The position numbers and the translations under genes are program-made. Below, one piece after another: positions 57,201 to 64,000 of a stretch of DNA of 64,000 nucleotides. The DNA is from Taeniopygia guttata (taxonomy: Eukaryota; Chordata; Aves; Passeriformes; Estrildidae), in contig NC_133059.1 in the NCBI RefSeq assembly GCF_048771995.1, positions 2,717,001 to 2,781,000 of the forward strand. Direction: 5' to 3'. How positions within the stretch are numbered: the stretch's first letter is position 1; every line of letters begins with the position of its first letter. Under the pieces are notes generated by a model, which had not been told where the DNA came from, searched no databases, and saw only the letters and a list, made by a program, of their open reading frames with translations.

Positions 57201-60200
57201 GAAAATGGGAGAAATTGGGGAGAAATTGGGGGGAAAATGGGAAACATTTGAGACAAAATTGGGAAAAATGGGGGAAATTGGGGAAAATTTGTGGAGAATT
57301 GGGGAAAATTGGGGAGAAAAGGGGGGGAAATTTGGGGAAAAATTGGGAAAAATGGGGAAAAATTGGGGGGAAATTTGGGGAAAATTGGGAAAAATTGAGA
57401 AAATGGGAGAAATTGAGGGGAAATTTGGGGAAAATTGGGGGGAAATGGGAAAAATGGGGGAAATGGGAGAAAATGGCGGGAAAAGGGGGGAAAATTGGTG
57501 AAAAGGGGGAAAATAGGGAAAAATTGGAGAAAATTTGTGGAGAATTGGGGAAAATTAAGGAAATTGGGAAAAAATTGGGGGGAAATGGGGGAAATTGGGG
57601 AGAAAAGGGGAAATCTGGGGGAAAAGAAGGAAATTGGGGGAAAATTTGGGGAAAATTGCAGTTAAATGAGGGGAAATTGGGGGAAATGGGGAAATTTGGG
57701 ATAAAATGGGGGAAATTTGGGGAAAATTGGGGAAATTTGGGATAAAATGGGGGAAATTGGGAAAAAAAGGGGAAATTAGGGGGGAAATTTGGGATAAAAT
57801 GGGGGGAAATTTGGGGGGAAAATGGGGAGAAAAATGGGAAAAATGGGGGAAAATTGGGGGAAATTTGGGGAAAATTGGGGAAAATTGAGAAAATGGGAGA
57901 AATTGGGGAAAAATTGGGGGGAAAATGGGAAACATTTGGGACAAAATTGGGAAAAATGGGGGAAATTGGGGAAAAGGGGGAAAATAGGGAAAAATTGGGG
58001 AAAATTTGTGGAGAATTGGGGAAAATTGAGGAAATCGGGAAAAAATTGGGGGGAAATTGGGGAGAAAAGGGGGAAATCTGGGGAAAAGGAAGGAAATTGG
58101 GGGAAAATTTGGGAAAAAATCGGGGTGAAATGAGGGGAAATTGGGGGAAATGGGAAAATTTGGGATAAAATGGGGAAATTTGGGGAAAAATGGGGGAAAT
58201 TGGGGGAAAAATGGGGAAATTGGGGGGAAATTTGGGATAAAGTAGGGGGTAAATGTGGGGAAAAATTGGGGGGAAATGGGATTGGGAAAATGGGGAAAAT
58301 TGGGGGGAATTTGGGGAAAATTGGGAAAAAATTGAGAAAATGAGAGAAATTGGGGGGAAATTGGGGAAAATTGGGGGGAAAATGGGAAACATTTGAGACA
58401 AAATTGGTAAAAATAGGGGAAATTTGGGGGGAAAATGGGAAATTGGGGACATTTGGGGAAAAAGGGGTGAAAATTGGGGAAAGTGGGAAAAAATGGGGAA
58501 ATTTGGGGGAAAATTGGGGAAATTTGGGGAGAATTGGGAAAAATGGGGGGATTTGGGATAACATGGGGGGAAATTGGGGAAAATGGGGAAAAATTGGGGA
58601 AATTAGGGAGTATTTTGGGGGAAATGAGGGAAAATGGGGGAAATTTGGGGGGAAATGGGGAAAATGGGGGAAAATGGGGAAAATTGGGAAAATTGGTGTA
58701 AAATGGTGATAATTGGGGCATTTGGTGGAAATTTGGGAAAAATGGGGGAAATGAGGGAAAAATGGGAAAAATAAGGGGAAATGGGAAAAAATTCGGGGGA
58801 GATTTGGGAAAATTGGGGGAAAATGGGGAAATTTGGGAAAAATTTGGAATAATGGGGATAAAGGAGGTGGAAATGGGGGAAAATTGGGGGAAATGAGGGA
58901 AAAATGGGAAAAATTGTGGAAAATAATTGGAAAAAATGGGGGAAAAAGTGGGAAAATTGGGAAAAATGGGGAAAGAAATTGGGAAAATGGGGGGAAATTC
59001 AGGAAAAAATTCGGAAAATCAGAAAAAAGTGGGGGAAATTTGGGAAAAAACAGAAAATTGGGATTTTCGGGGGGTGGCAGCCTCAGAATTCCGGATTTTC
59101 CCGCAGGCCGCAGAGGGGGGCGGAGCCGCAGCCCGGGAATTCCGGGAATTCCGGGAATTCCGGGAATTCCGGGAGCTCCGGACACTCCGAGGCCGCCGGA
59201 CACGAGGGAGGCACCGAGAGGCTCAAGGCGGGTACGGAAAATTCGGGATTGGGAGGGAAAATCGGGGAAAAATTTGGGAATTTGGAGGGAAATTGGGAAT
59301 TCGGTGGGAAATGAGGGAATTTGGCAGGGAAATTTGGGAATTTTGCTGGAAAACTGGTGAAAAATTTGGGAATTTTTGTGGGAAAATCAGGAATTTAATG
59401 GGAAATTAGGAAGAAAAATTGGGAATTTGGAGGGAAATTTGTGGGTTTGGTGGGAAAATTGGGGGAAAATTTGGGAATTTGGTGGGAAATTTGCGGATTT
59501 GGTGGGAAAATTGGTGAAAATTTTGGGCATTTCACGGGAAATTTGGGAGAAATTTGGGGATTTGACAGGAAATTCAGGGATTTGGTGGGAAAGTCTGGGA
59601 TTTTGTGGGAAAAGTGGTGAAAAATTTGGGAATTTGGAGGGAAATTTGGGAGTTAGGTGGGAAAATTGGTGAAAAATTTGGGAATTTCACGGGAAAATCA
59701 GGAATTTAATGAAAAATTAGACAGAAAAATTGGGAATTTGTAGGGAAATTGGCGGATTTGGTGGGAAAATTGGTGGAAAATTGGGGAATTTCACGGGAAA
59801 TTTGGGAGAAATTTGGGAATTTGACAGGAAATTCAGGGATTTGGTGGGAAAATCTGGGATTTGTGGGAAAATTGGTGAAAACTTTGGGAATTTGGTGGGA
59901 AATTTGGGAATTTGGTGGGAAAAATGGGGAATATGGTGGGAAAATGGGTGAAAAATGTGGGAATTTGGAGGGAAATTTGGGAGTTAGGTGGGAAAAGCTG
60001 GGGTTTGGTGGGAAATTTGGGAATTTTGCTGGAAAACTGGTGAAAAATTTGGGAATTTTGTGGGAAAATCAGGAATTTCATGAAAAATTAGACAGAAAAA
60101 TTGGGAATTTGGAGGGAAATTTGCGGATTTGGTGGGAAAATTGGTGAAAAATTTGGGAATTTCACGGGAAATTTGGGAGAAATTTGGGAATTTGACAGGA

Positions 60201-63004
60201 AATTCAGGGATTTGGTGGGAAAATCTGGGATTTGTGGGAAACTCGGTGAAAAATTTGGGAATTTGGAGAGAAATGTGGGAAATTGGCAGGGAAATTGGGA
60301 ATTCTGCGGGAAATCTGGGAATTTGGCGGGGAAATTTGGAAATTTGGCGGGAAAATCTGGCATTAGATGGGAAAATTGGTCAAAAAATTGGGAATTTGGC
60401 GGAGATTTTGGAATTTAGTGGGAAATTGGGAATTTGGTGGGAAAGTTGGTGAAAAATTTGGGAATATGGAGGGAAATTTGGGGATTTGGCGGGAAAATCC
60501 TGGATTTGGTCGAAAAATTGGTGAAAAATTTGGGAATTTAATGGGAAATTTGGGAATTTGGCAGGAGATTTGGCAGGAAAATCCTGGATTTGGTGGACAA
60601 TTTGGTGAAAATTTAGGGAATTTAATGGGAAATTTGGGAATTTGGCAGCAAAATCCAGGATTTGGTGGGAAATGTGGGAATTTGGCAGGAAAATTGGTGA
60701 AAATTTTTGGAATTTGGTGGGAGATTTGGGAATGGGGAAGGAAATTTGGGGATTTGGCGGAAAATTTGGGAATTTGGTGGGGAAATTGGGGTTTTGGTGG
60801 GAAAATCTGTGAAAAATTTGGGAATTTGGCAGGAAAATGGATGAAAAAGTTGGGAATTTGGTGGGAAATCCCAAATCCCAGATTCCCAAATTTCCGTTCC
60901 AGAGCCGCTCTGGCACCTCCCGGCTCCGTCCCGAATTCCCGGGAAACGCCCGAAGGAGTCCCCGAAACGCCTCCCCAAGGTCAGATCCCAAAAAATTCCC
61001 AAAAAATTCCCAAATTCCAAAAAAAATTCTGGGAATTCCTGAAAAAAAAAGCAAAAAATCCCAAAACCCGCCCCCCAAACCCCCAAATTCGCCAAAAAAA
61101 CTCAAAATCCGCCAAAATTCTTTAAAAATTCCCAAAAAGTTCTGAAAAATTCCCCGAAATTCCCGGAATTCCCTAAAAAATCCTGGAATTCCTGAAAAAT
61201 TCCCCCTAGAAAAAATACAAAAGAAGCCAAAAAATCAGCAAAAAACCCCAAATTTCCACCAAAATATCATCCAAAAGTCTCAAAAAATTCCTGGAATTCC
61301 CCAAAAAATTCTGAAGAGTCTCAGGAATTCCCCAAAAAAATCTGGGAATTCCTGAAAAATTCCCAGAATTCCCAGAGAAAATTCTGAAAAATCCCCAATA
61401 GCATAAAAAAAATTCCCCAAAAAATTCCGGGAATTTCGGGGATTTTTTGGTTTTATGGGATCCCAATTCTCTGAAATTCCCAAAATTCCCTAAAAAATCC
61501 CCCAAATGCCCCAAAAAATCCACCAAAATATCTGGGAATTTTGGGGATTTTTGGGATTTGGAATTCCTAAAATTCCCAAAATTCCAAAAAAATCCCCCAG
61601 AATTTCATAAAAAATCCCCCTAAAATTCCCTAAAAAATCCCTAAAAATCTGAAGAAAAAGCCCCAAAGAACCAAAAAAATTCCCCCAAAATCCACCAAAA
61701 AAATCACAAAAATTCCCAAAAAATCCTTTAAAAATCCCAAACATCTGGAAATTTTGGGGAGTTTTGGGAATTCCATGAATCCCAATTTTCTGGAATTCCC
61801 AAAATTCCCTAAAATTTCCCCAAAATTCCCTAAACTTTCCCGAATTTCCGCAGGCGTCGCCGCCTCTCTCCAGCTCCAGCGACGCCGACGACAGCGGCGC
61901 CGACTCCCGGAATTCCCGAATTCCCAAAATTCCCCAAAATCCCCAAAATTCCTCAAATTCTCCAAATCCCCAAAATCCCCCAAATCCCCAAAATTCCCCA
62001 AATCCCGCCCGGAATTCCCAAAAATCCCCCCCGGAGCTGTCGGCGCCCCCGGCTGGACGCAAACCCGGCAGCGCCTCCAGGTGAGAGAAAATTCCCACAT
62101 TTTTGGGGTAAAAACTCCAAATTTTGGTAAAAATTCTCTTTTTTGGTAAAAATTCCCTTTTTTGATTGAAAAATCCAAATTTTTGAGTAAAAATTCCCAT
62201 TTTTTGGGGAAAAATTCTCAATTTTTTGGTTGAAAAAATCCCAATTTTTGAGTAAATATTTCCATTTTTCATGAAAATTCCCACATTTTTAGTTAAAATT
62301 CCCAAATTTCCCTCAAATTCCCAAATTTCTGGGGTAAAAATTTCCTTTTTCTGTAATAATTCCCAAATTTTTGTAAAAGTCCCAATTTTGGGGGTAAAAA
62401 TTCCCCTTTTTTTTGTTAAAAATTCCCAGGTGAGAGAAAATTCCCCAATTTCCCCAAATTTTGGGGTAAAAATTCCCATTTTTTGTAAAAATTCAGAATT
62501 TTTTGTTAAAATTCCTAATTATTAGTACATTTCCCAATTTTTTGGTTGAACATTCCCAAATTTGAGGAGAAATTCCCGATTTTTGGGATGAAATTCCCAA
62601 ATCTGGGTAAAAATTCCCAATATTTGGGTTGAAATTCTTATTTTTCCTTAAAATTTCCTAATTTTTGGTTAAAAATTCCCTTTCTCTGTTAAATTTTTGG
62701 TTTTTTTATAAAAATACCCAAATTTGGGGTGAAATTGCCAATTTTTGGGCCAGAATTCCCATTTTTTTCATCTAAAATCCCTTTTTTTTGTTAAAAATTC
62801 CCCTTTTTTGTTTAAATTTCCTATTTTTTCATTAAAAATTCTAATTTTTGTGTCAAAATTCTCATTTCTTGGTTAAAAATTTTTCAAATTTTTAGTAAAA
62901 ATTCCCATTTTTGGGGTGAAATTTTCATTTTCCAGGCCCGGGCCCGCGGCTCCGAAATTCGGCCCCAAAATCTCCGGGAGAGGCTCCGGGGGAGAGGCCG
63001 GAAT
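23193..63004 (+). CDS. SIPA1L3: Signal-induced proliferation-associated 1-like protein 3, 14 coding exons, 3' partial
   Basis: A GTPase-activating protein for Rap, acting at cell junctions and the actin cytoskeleton; in human and mouse it is linked to eye lens development. The window encodes residues 1-1181 in this model; human SIPA1L3 has about 1780. Order: conserved N-terminal motifs ([10 protein letters not shown] near 17-26, [13 protein letters not shown] near 108-120, [11 protein letters not shown] near 240), then the RapGAP region (about 410-640) with catalytic asparagine in HIGND (Asn575), then a conserved block to 825, a PDZ domain (about 836-908, LGQLGF loop), then a low-complexity tail. 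It is assigned to L3 over L1/L2 by [32 protein letters not shown] and the [11 protein letters not shown] start of the PDZ exon. The C-terminal coiled coil lies downstream. Intron phases agree at all junctions. Confidence 0.93.
24292..25943 (+). repeat. T/G-rich repeat intron after SIPA1L3 exon 1
   Basis: Units of GGGATTTTTTGGGGAATTTTT type. It contains one duplicated block of about 665 bp that carries the exon 1 end. The last ~130 bases turn C/T-rich (TTCCCATTTTTTCCC units) and give a strong pyrimidine tract before CAG at 25943. Confidence 0.85.
24862..24956 (+). pseudogene. Copy of the SIPA1L3 exon 1 3' end with donor
   Basis: Ninety-five bases match the true exon end ([20 protein letters not shown] to LGK) with only a C/T change (GACCTC for GATCTC). 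An intact AAAG|GTTTGG donor and the same intron start follow. There is no convincing acceptor: the upstream TTTTGGGGAG is G-rich. Confidence 0.85.
25944..26074 (+). CDS. SIPA1L3: SIPA1L3 coding exon 2
   Basis: After TTTTTTCCCCAG. It completes Glu367 and encodes residues to Gln410, [15 protein letters not shown] to LIFRTSQ, and ends CAG|GTCCAA on a codon boundary. It matches the human EHANYFGVDEKLGPVAVS segment just before the RapGAP fold. Its last 33 bases are repeated seven times downstream. Confidence 0.92.
26075..27400 (+). repeat. Tandem array with seven extra 33-nt copies of the exon 2 end
   Basis: Each unit holds ATTTTGGGCCCCCAG, the 33 exon bases, GTCCAAAA and A/C-rich filler. The copies are at 26206-26238, 26371-26403, 26665-26697, 26852-26884, 27007-27039, 27195-27227 and 27357-27389. 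All seven keep AG before and GT after, and each encodes [11 protein letters not shown] or a one-residue variant (FQH in the first; FCTSQ in the fifth and seventh). Spacing is 155-188, with one gap of 294. Confidence 0.9.
27400..30320 (+). repeat. Two-level repeat (22-bp subunit, 163/185-bp higher-order unit)
   Basis: Subunits of 22 bp built around AATTTTGGGCTAAAATTC alternate with a longer block containing ATCACTTTTAGTATAAA, ATGTCGA and CTGACCCAAAATTCC. The ATGTCGA anchor (once ATTTCGA, at 29043) lies at 27977, 28162, 28325, 28510, 28673, 28858, 29043, 29206, 29391, 29664, 29849, 30034 and 30197. The steps are 185, 163, 185, 163, 185, 185, 163, 185, 273, 185, 185 and 163. No exon is hidden in it. 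Confidence 0.9.
30352..30540 (+). CDS. SIPA1L3: SIPA1L3 coding exon 3
   Basis: After TTCCTCCCGCAG. It has 63 codons, residues 411-473, [18 protein letters not shown] to LLKLDEQG, in phase 0 at both ends, with donor GGGG|GTGAGA. It matches human [22 protein letters not shown] and [10 protein letters not shown]. The RapGAP fold begins within this exon. Confidence 0.93.
30541..32720 (+). repeat. ~180-210-bp T-rich repeat, SIPA1L3 intron 3
   Basis: GATAACTTTAGA recurs at about 30669, 30856, 31036, 31236, 31445, 31622, 31825, 32016, 32218 and 32418 (steps 177-209). Each unit also holds TTTATAGGATTTTTCCGGGA and GGCATTTTTCGGTGATTTTT. The + strand is T/G-rich. Confidence 0.88.
32815..35660 (+). repeat. 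CCCCAAA array with CCCATAAAT spacers
   Basis: 2.8 kb of AAACCCCAAACCCC broken by CCCATAAATCCC and CCCACAAATCCC. On the minus strand it reads TTTGGGG, with many runs of four G, so it could form G-quadruplexes and i-motifs. Long minus-strand open frames (GFGVWGLGF) are repeat artefacts. The array ends 11 bases before the acceptor of exon 4. Confidence 0.9.
35672..35846 (+). CDS. SIPA1L3: SIPA1L3 coding exon 4
   Basis: After GATGCCGCAG. Residues 474-531 plus one base, with donor AAGA|GTGAGT. It encodes RapGAP core: [20 protein letters not shown] and [10 protein letters not shown], as in human. The acceptor has no T-rich tract, because the CCCCAAA repeat runs up to it. Confidence 0.93.
36447..36510 (+). 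pseudogene. Copy of the SIPA1L3 exon 4 end, donor damaged
   Basis: Matches [20 protein letters not shown] with Ser for Thr (AGCAAG), followed by GTTAGT instead of GTGAGT. The start is joined to repeat DNA (CGGAACCTCC), with no acceptor. Confidence 0.85.
37021..37084 (+). pseudogene. Copy of the SIPA1L3 exon 4 end, donor intact
   Basis: Again [20 protein letters not shown], with GTGAGT retained and one silent change (GCA for GCG). It is also joined to repeat at GGAACCTCC, so both copies share the same left break point. Confidence 0.85.
37480..38290 (+). repeat. 24-bp-step GATTTTCGGGATTTCACC repeat, SIPA1L3 intron 4 (second part)
   Basis: Tandem units with GGTTCC, GTCCCC or GTCTCA as variable ends. 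A step of mostly 24 bases (a multiple of three) gives open frames such as FRDFTGSD. The repeat runs up to the exon 5 acceptor. Confidence 0.87.
38307..38410 (+). CDS. SIPA1L3: SIPA1L3 coding exon 5
   Basis: After TTTTCCGCAG. It completes Thr532 and encodes residues 533-566, [17 protein letters not shown] and [11 protein letters not shown], ending CAG|GTACCG. This is one of the most conserved segments of the SIPA1/SIPA1L RapGAP domain. Confidence 0.94.
38460..39660 (+). repeat. CCCAAGGGTTGG-type repeat, SIPA1L3 intron 5
   Basis: Units of GATCCCAAGGGTTGGATG with AAGGATTCCAAGAATTGG. It is related to the intron 4 repeat, which suggests a common origin. Toward 39600 it breaks down, and the last ~55 bases are an AT-rich stretch before CATCCCAG. 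Confidence 0.85.
39715..39872 (+). CDS. SIPA1L3: SIPA1L3 coding exon 6 (catalytic asparagine)
   Basis: After ATCCCATCCCAG. Residues 567-618, [16 protein letters not shown] to SDNVSY, ending ACAG|GTGGGA. HIGND holds the asparagine thumb used by RapGAP proteins to drive GTP hydrolysis on Rap (Asn575 here). The site is intact, so the GAP is predicted to be active. Confidence 0.94.
39875..40740 (+). repeat. A-rich repeat, SIPA1L3 intron 6 (first part)
   Basis: Units of CCAAAAATTTGCAAAAAATT type. A block with ATCAGATCTGCCAGTC and GGGAATATCAAATATTCCC appears near 40015 and again near 40215 (about 200 bases apart). A reduced third trace is near 40570. Confidence 0.82.
40870..45670 (+). repeat. 4.8-kb CCCCTAAAA telomere-like array, SIPA1L3 intron 6
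   Basis: Alternating AAAATCCCCTAAAA, AAAATTCCCTAAAA and AAAACCCCAAAA units, step about 17-18 bases. The minus strand reads TTTTAGGGGATTTTGGGG, which recalls but does not equal the vertebrate telomere TTAGGG. It is the longest homogeneous array in the window and ends about 30 bases before exon 7. Confidence 0.92.
45696..46314 (+). CDS. SIPA1L3: SIPA1L3 coding exon 7
   Basis: After AACCAAACCAG. It completes Ser619 and encodes residues 620-825, ending [74 protein letters not shown] and [14 protein letters not shown] all match SIPA1L3. It ends the RapGAP domain and covers the linker to the PDZ. There is a short Gly/Thr/Glu-rich stretch near residues 800-815 ([17 protein letters not shown]) where the human protein is shorter. 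Confidence 0.94.
46320..49750 (+). repeat. Purine-rich GGGGAGAAATTGGGGAAA array, SIPA1L3 intron 7
   Basis: 3.4 kb of units such as AAATTTGGGAGAAATGTGG and AAAATGGGGGAAAAGT, nearly free of C. Larger blocks recur, for example GGAAAATGGGAGTAAATTGG near 46810, 47010, 47960, 48430, 49245 and 49445. All long open frames here are repeat products. Confidence 0.9.
49751..49896 (+). other. Short non-repetitive intron segment before the PDZ exon
   Basis: About 145 bases of mixed, CpG-containing sequence (GCGCTCGCC, CGCGCGATT) between a purine array and the exon. It ends in a T run and TTTTTTTTCAG. It is one of very few unique intron stretches in the window and probably carries the branch point. Confidence 0.5.
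49897..50171 (+). CDS. SIPA1L3: SIPA1L3 coding exon 8 (PDZ domain)
   Basis: After TTTTTTTTCAG. Residues 826-916 plus two bases, [17 protein letters not shown] to PHEDGTPR, with donor AG|GTTGGT. The whole PDZ domain is in this exon. LGQLGFHV is the carboxylate-binding loop, and [11 protein letters not shown] is the second helix that lines the peptide groove. It is close to human [17 protein letters not shown]. The acceptor is strong and the donor is weak. Confidence 0.94.
50175..53725 (+). repeat. 29-bp ATTGGTGGCACTTGGGTG array, SIPA1L3 intron 8
   Basis: Units of 29 bases (ATTGGTGGCACTTGGGTG + CCATGGAGGTC, with TGTCATGGATGTC variants), more than 100 by length. Blocks with TTGAGATGTTGTGAGTGCCA mark a larger repeat. 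Because 29 is not a multiple of three and no phase contains a stop, all three forward frames stay open together for over 1 kb (51200-52430). Confidence 0.92.
53725..54755 (+). repeat. CCCCGTGGGTGT array, SIPA1L3 intron 8 end
   Basis: Units of about 12 bases (CCCGTGGGTGTC) with inserted GGGTGACACGGTGTCCC. The 29-bp array passes abruptly into it at about 53720. It runs to within 20 bases of the exon 9 acceptor (CGCTGTCCCCGCAG). Confidence 0.9.
54764..54961 (+). CDS. SIPA1L3: SIPA1L3 coding exon 9
   Basis: Completes Arg917 and encodes residues 918-982 plus two bases, [14 protein letters not shown] to PPPGHGK, with donor AACG|GTGAGG. RRGW directly after the PDZ domain is as in human. The middle is a coding 15-bp repeat ([16 protein letters not shown]), proline-rich and probably disordered. 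Confidence 0.88.
54975..56810 (+). repeat. GGAATTCCCGAAATTCTCCCC-type repeat, SIPA1L3 intron 9
   Basis: Units of AAAATTCCCACATTTCC with CCTGGAATTCC and GAAATTCTCCCC. The + strand is C/A/T-rich. After 56700 it becomes CCCCCAATTTTCCCCC and supplies a good pyrimidine tract. Confidence 0.88.
56820..56918 (+). CDS. SIPA1L3: SIPA1L3 coding exon 10
   Basis: After TTCCCGTTCCCAG. It completes Arg983, then 32 codons (residues 984-1015, [14 protein letters not shown] to GGARGAPD), with donor ACAG|GTGGGA. Ser/Gly-rich, presumably a disordered phospho-region. Supported by phase and splice sites more than by similarity. Confidence 0.82.
56920..59070 (+). repeat. GGGGAAATTTGGGATAAAATGG-type repeat, SIPA1L3 intron 10
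   Basis: A/G-rich units similar to the intron 7 array but with GGGATAAAATGGGG as the typical piece. It is almost free of C until 59070, where a short unique stretch leads to the exon. Confidence 0.87.
59107..59231 (+). CDS. SIPA1L3: SIPA1L3 coding exon 11
   Basis: After GATTTTCCCGCAG. It completes Arg1016 and encodes residues 1017-1057, [10 protein letters not shown] to GTERLKA, with donor GCGG|GTACGG. It contains four exact tandem GGGAATTCC units (59147-59182) that code for NSG repeated. Confidence 0.83.
59240..60890 (+). repeat. GGGAATTTGGTGGGAAAATT-type repeat, SIPA1L3 intron 11
   Basis: Units of TTTGGGAATTTGGAGGGAAA, with a larger block (GAATTTGACAGGAAATTCAG) recurring near 59565, 59820 and 60190. 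Open frames in it are short and repetitive. Confidence 0.87.
60903..60979 (+). CDS. SIPA1L3: SIPA1L3 coding exon 12
   Basis: After TTTCCGTTCCAG. It completes Glu1058 and encodes residues 1059-1083, reading [11 protein letters not shown] to KRLPK, with donor [17 protein letters not shown] matches human SIPA1L3 EPLWHVPA, which fixes both the frame and the family member. Confidence 0.87.
60985..61850 (+). repeat. A/C-rich AAAAAATTCCC repeat, SIPA1L3 intron 12
   Basis: Units of AAAATTCCCAAAAAATTC and GGAATTCCTGAAAAATTCC. A piece with GGGATTTTGGGGATTTTTGG type sequence recurs near 61440, 61540 and 61750. It ends in TTTCCCGAATTTCCGCAG. Confidence 0.83.
61854..62080 (+). CDS. SIPA1L3: SIPA1L3 coding exon 13 with repeat-derived insert
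   Basis: Residues 1084-1158 plus two bases, [18 protein letters not shown] to RKPGSAS, with donor CCAG|GTGAGA. The first 18 residues and last 16 look like normal GC-rich coding sequence. Between them, about 61908-62032 is AAATTCCCCAAAATCCCC-like sequence identical in style to the flanking introns. It reads without a stop as [18 protein letters not shown] and so on. No GT-AG pair allows it to be removed. A low-complexity insert in a disordered region is the best reading. Confidence 0.75.
62085..62930 (+). repeat. A/T-rich AAAAATTCCCATTTTTTGG repeat, SIPA1L3 intron 13
   Basis: Loose units of GTAAAAATTCCC, AATTTTTGGGG and TTTTGGTTAAAA. This is the least regular of the arrays and the lowest in G+C. 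It ends with TTCATTTTCCAG. Confidence 0.78.
62936..63004 (+). CDS. SIPA1L3: SIPA1L3 coding exon 14 (last in window)
   Basis: Completes Arg1159 and gives 22 codons plus two bases, [18 protein letters not shown] to EAG, with donor AAT|GTGAGA. Phase and splice sites fit; sequence similarity is low. The remaining ~600 residues, including the C-terminal coiled coil, must lie further right. Confidence 0.75.
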
Positions 63005-64000
63005 GTGAGAGAAAATGGGGGAAAAAATGGGGAAATTGGGAAAAATGGGAAAAAGTGGGGGAAATTGGGGGGAAATTGGGAAAAAGTGGCAAAAATTGAG
63101 GGAAATCGGGGGGAAAATGGGAAAAGTTGGGGAAAAAATGGGGGAAATTGGGAAAATTGGAGGGAAAATTGGGAAATTTGGGGAAATAATTGAAAAAATG
63201 GGGAAAATGGGGAACAATTGGGGGAAAATGGGGAAAATCGGGAAATTTGGGGGAAATTGGGGAAAATGGGAAATTGGGGGGGGAAATGGAGGGAATTGGG
63301 AAAAATTTGGGGGGAAAATGGGGAAAAATTGGGGAAATTGGGGAAAAATTGGAAAATTGGGGTAAAATTGGAAAAAATTGGGGAAAATTGGGGGAAATGG
63401 AAAAAATGGGTGAAAATGGGAAAAAATAGGAGGGAAATTGAGGAAAAAATGGGGGAAGTGGGAAAAATGTGAGAAATTTGGGAAAATGTGCAAAAAATGG
63501 GGAAAAATGGGGAAAAAATGGGGGAATTGGGGGAAATTGGAAAAAATGGGGGGGGAAATGGGGAAAAATGGGGGGAATTGGGCAAATTTGGGGAAAAATT
63601 GGGAAAATGGGAAAAATTGGGGAGAAAATGCGAAAAATCGGGGGGAAATGGGGGAAATTTGTGAAAATATGGGAAAAAATGGGGAAATCGGGAAAAAATT
63701 GGGAAAAATTGGGGGAATTGGGGGAGAAATGGGGGGAAAATGGGGAAAAATGGGGGAAATGGGGAAAAATGGGAAAAATGTAGAAAATTGGGAGAAATTG
63801 GGGAAAAGGGGGAAAATTGGGGGAATTTTAATTTGGGGGATTTTGCTGGGACTTTTTTGTTCTTATGGATTTTAATCAAATTTTGATGGATTTTTTTATC
63901 TTAATGAATTTTGATGGGATTTTCCTGAATTTTGAAGGGATTTATGTGGAATTTTAATGGGATTTTGATGTAATATTTATTAATTTTTGGGGGATTTTAA
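63005..64000 (+). repeat. Purine-rich repeat, start of SIPA1L3 intron 14
   Basis: GGGGAAATTGGGGAAAAATGG units to about 63830, then T-rich TTTTGATGGGATTTT units to the window edge. No exon is seen in the last kilobase. Confidence 0.85.

Overview
This window is vertebrate nuclear DNA, most likely from a bird microchromosome. It carries spliced genes with very GC-rich exons (codon third positions almost all G or C). The introns consist almost entirely of short tandem repeats. I see no recognisable transposable element, tRNA or rRNA, and nothing prokaryotic. Two genes lie on the + strand. BLVRB (biliverdin reductase B / flavin reductase) lacks its first exon, which must lie upstream of base 1. 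Exons 2-5 are at 4480-4641, 6716-6805, 12702-12833 and 15039-15202. SIPA1L3 (a Rap GTPase-activating protein with a PDZ domain) has its start codon at 23193. Fourteen coding exons run to 63004, and the C-terminal third lies beyond the window. Together the exons give about 4.1 kb of coding sequence in 64 kb. Exon borders were set by protein similarity recalled from the human orthologues, AG/GT dinucleotides and matching intron phases. The phases agree across every junction.

Layout: 1-4479 is BLVRB intron 1 repeats. 4480-15202 is BLVRB exons 2-5 in repeat introns. 15203-16600 is a GGATCC-rich repeat that includes copies of the end of the BLVRB reading frame. 16627-16860 is a cluster of ATGCAAAT octamers and CCAAT boxes. 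17430-18030 is a CpG-island promoter, probably for SIPA1L3, with CTCF-like, GC-box, CCAAT and ZNF143-like sites. 18040-23073 is SIPA1L3 5' intron repeats. 23074-63004 is the SIPA1L3 coding region. 63005-64000 is the next intron.

The strongest unusual signal is that repeat arrays have repeatedly captured pieces of neighbouring exons together with their splice sites. This happens at BLVRB exon 3 (end and donor), BLVRB exon 4 (start with acceptor, and separately end with donor), the BLVRB stop region, and SIPA1L3 coding exons 1, 2 and 4. At SIPA1L3 exon 2 there are seven extra 33-nt copies. Each has an intact AG and GT and would read in frame as an 11-residue micro-exon. Other notable structures are a two-level repeat at 27.9-30.2 kb whose period changes only in 22-bp steps, a 4.8-kb CCCCTAAAA telomere-like array, a 2.8-kb CCCCAAA array, and octamers spaced 19-21 bp apart.

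The two proteins have no known joint function: BLVRB is a cytosolic redox enzyme and SIPA1L3 a cytoskeletal and junctional Rap regulator. No defence, mobile or metabolic system is visible. The novelty here is in genome structure.
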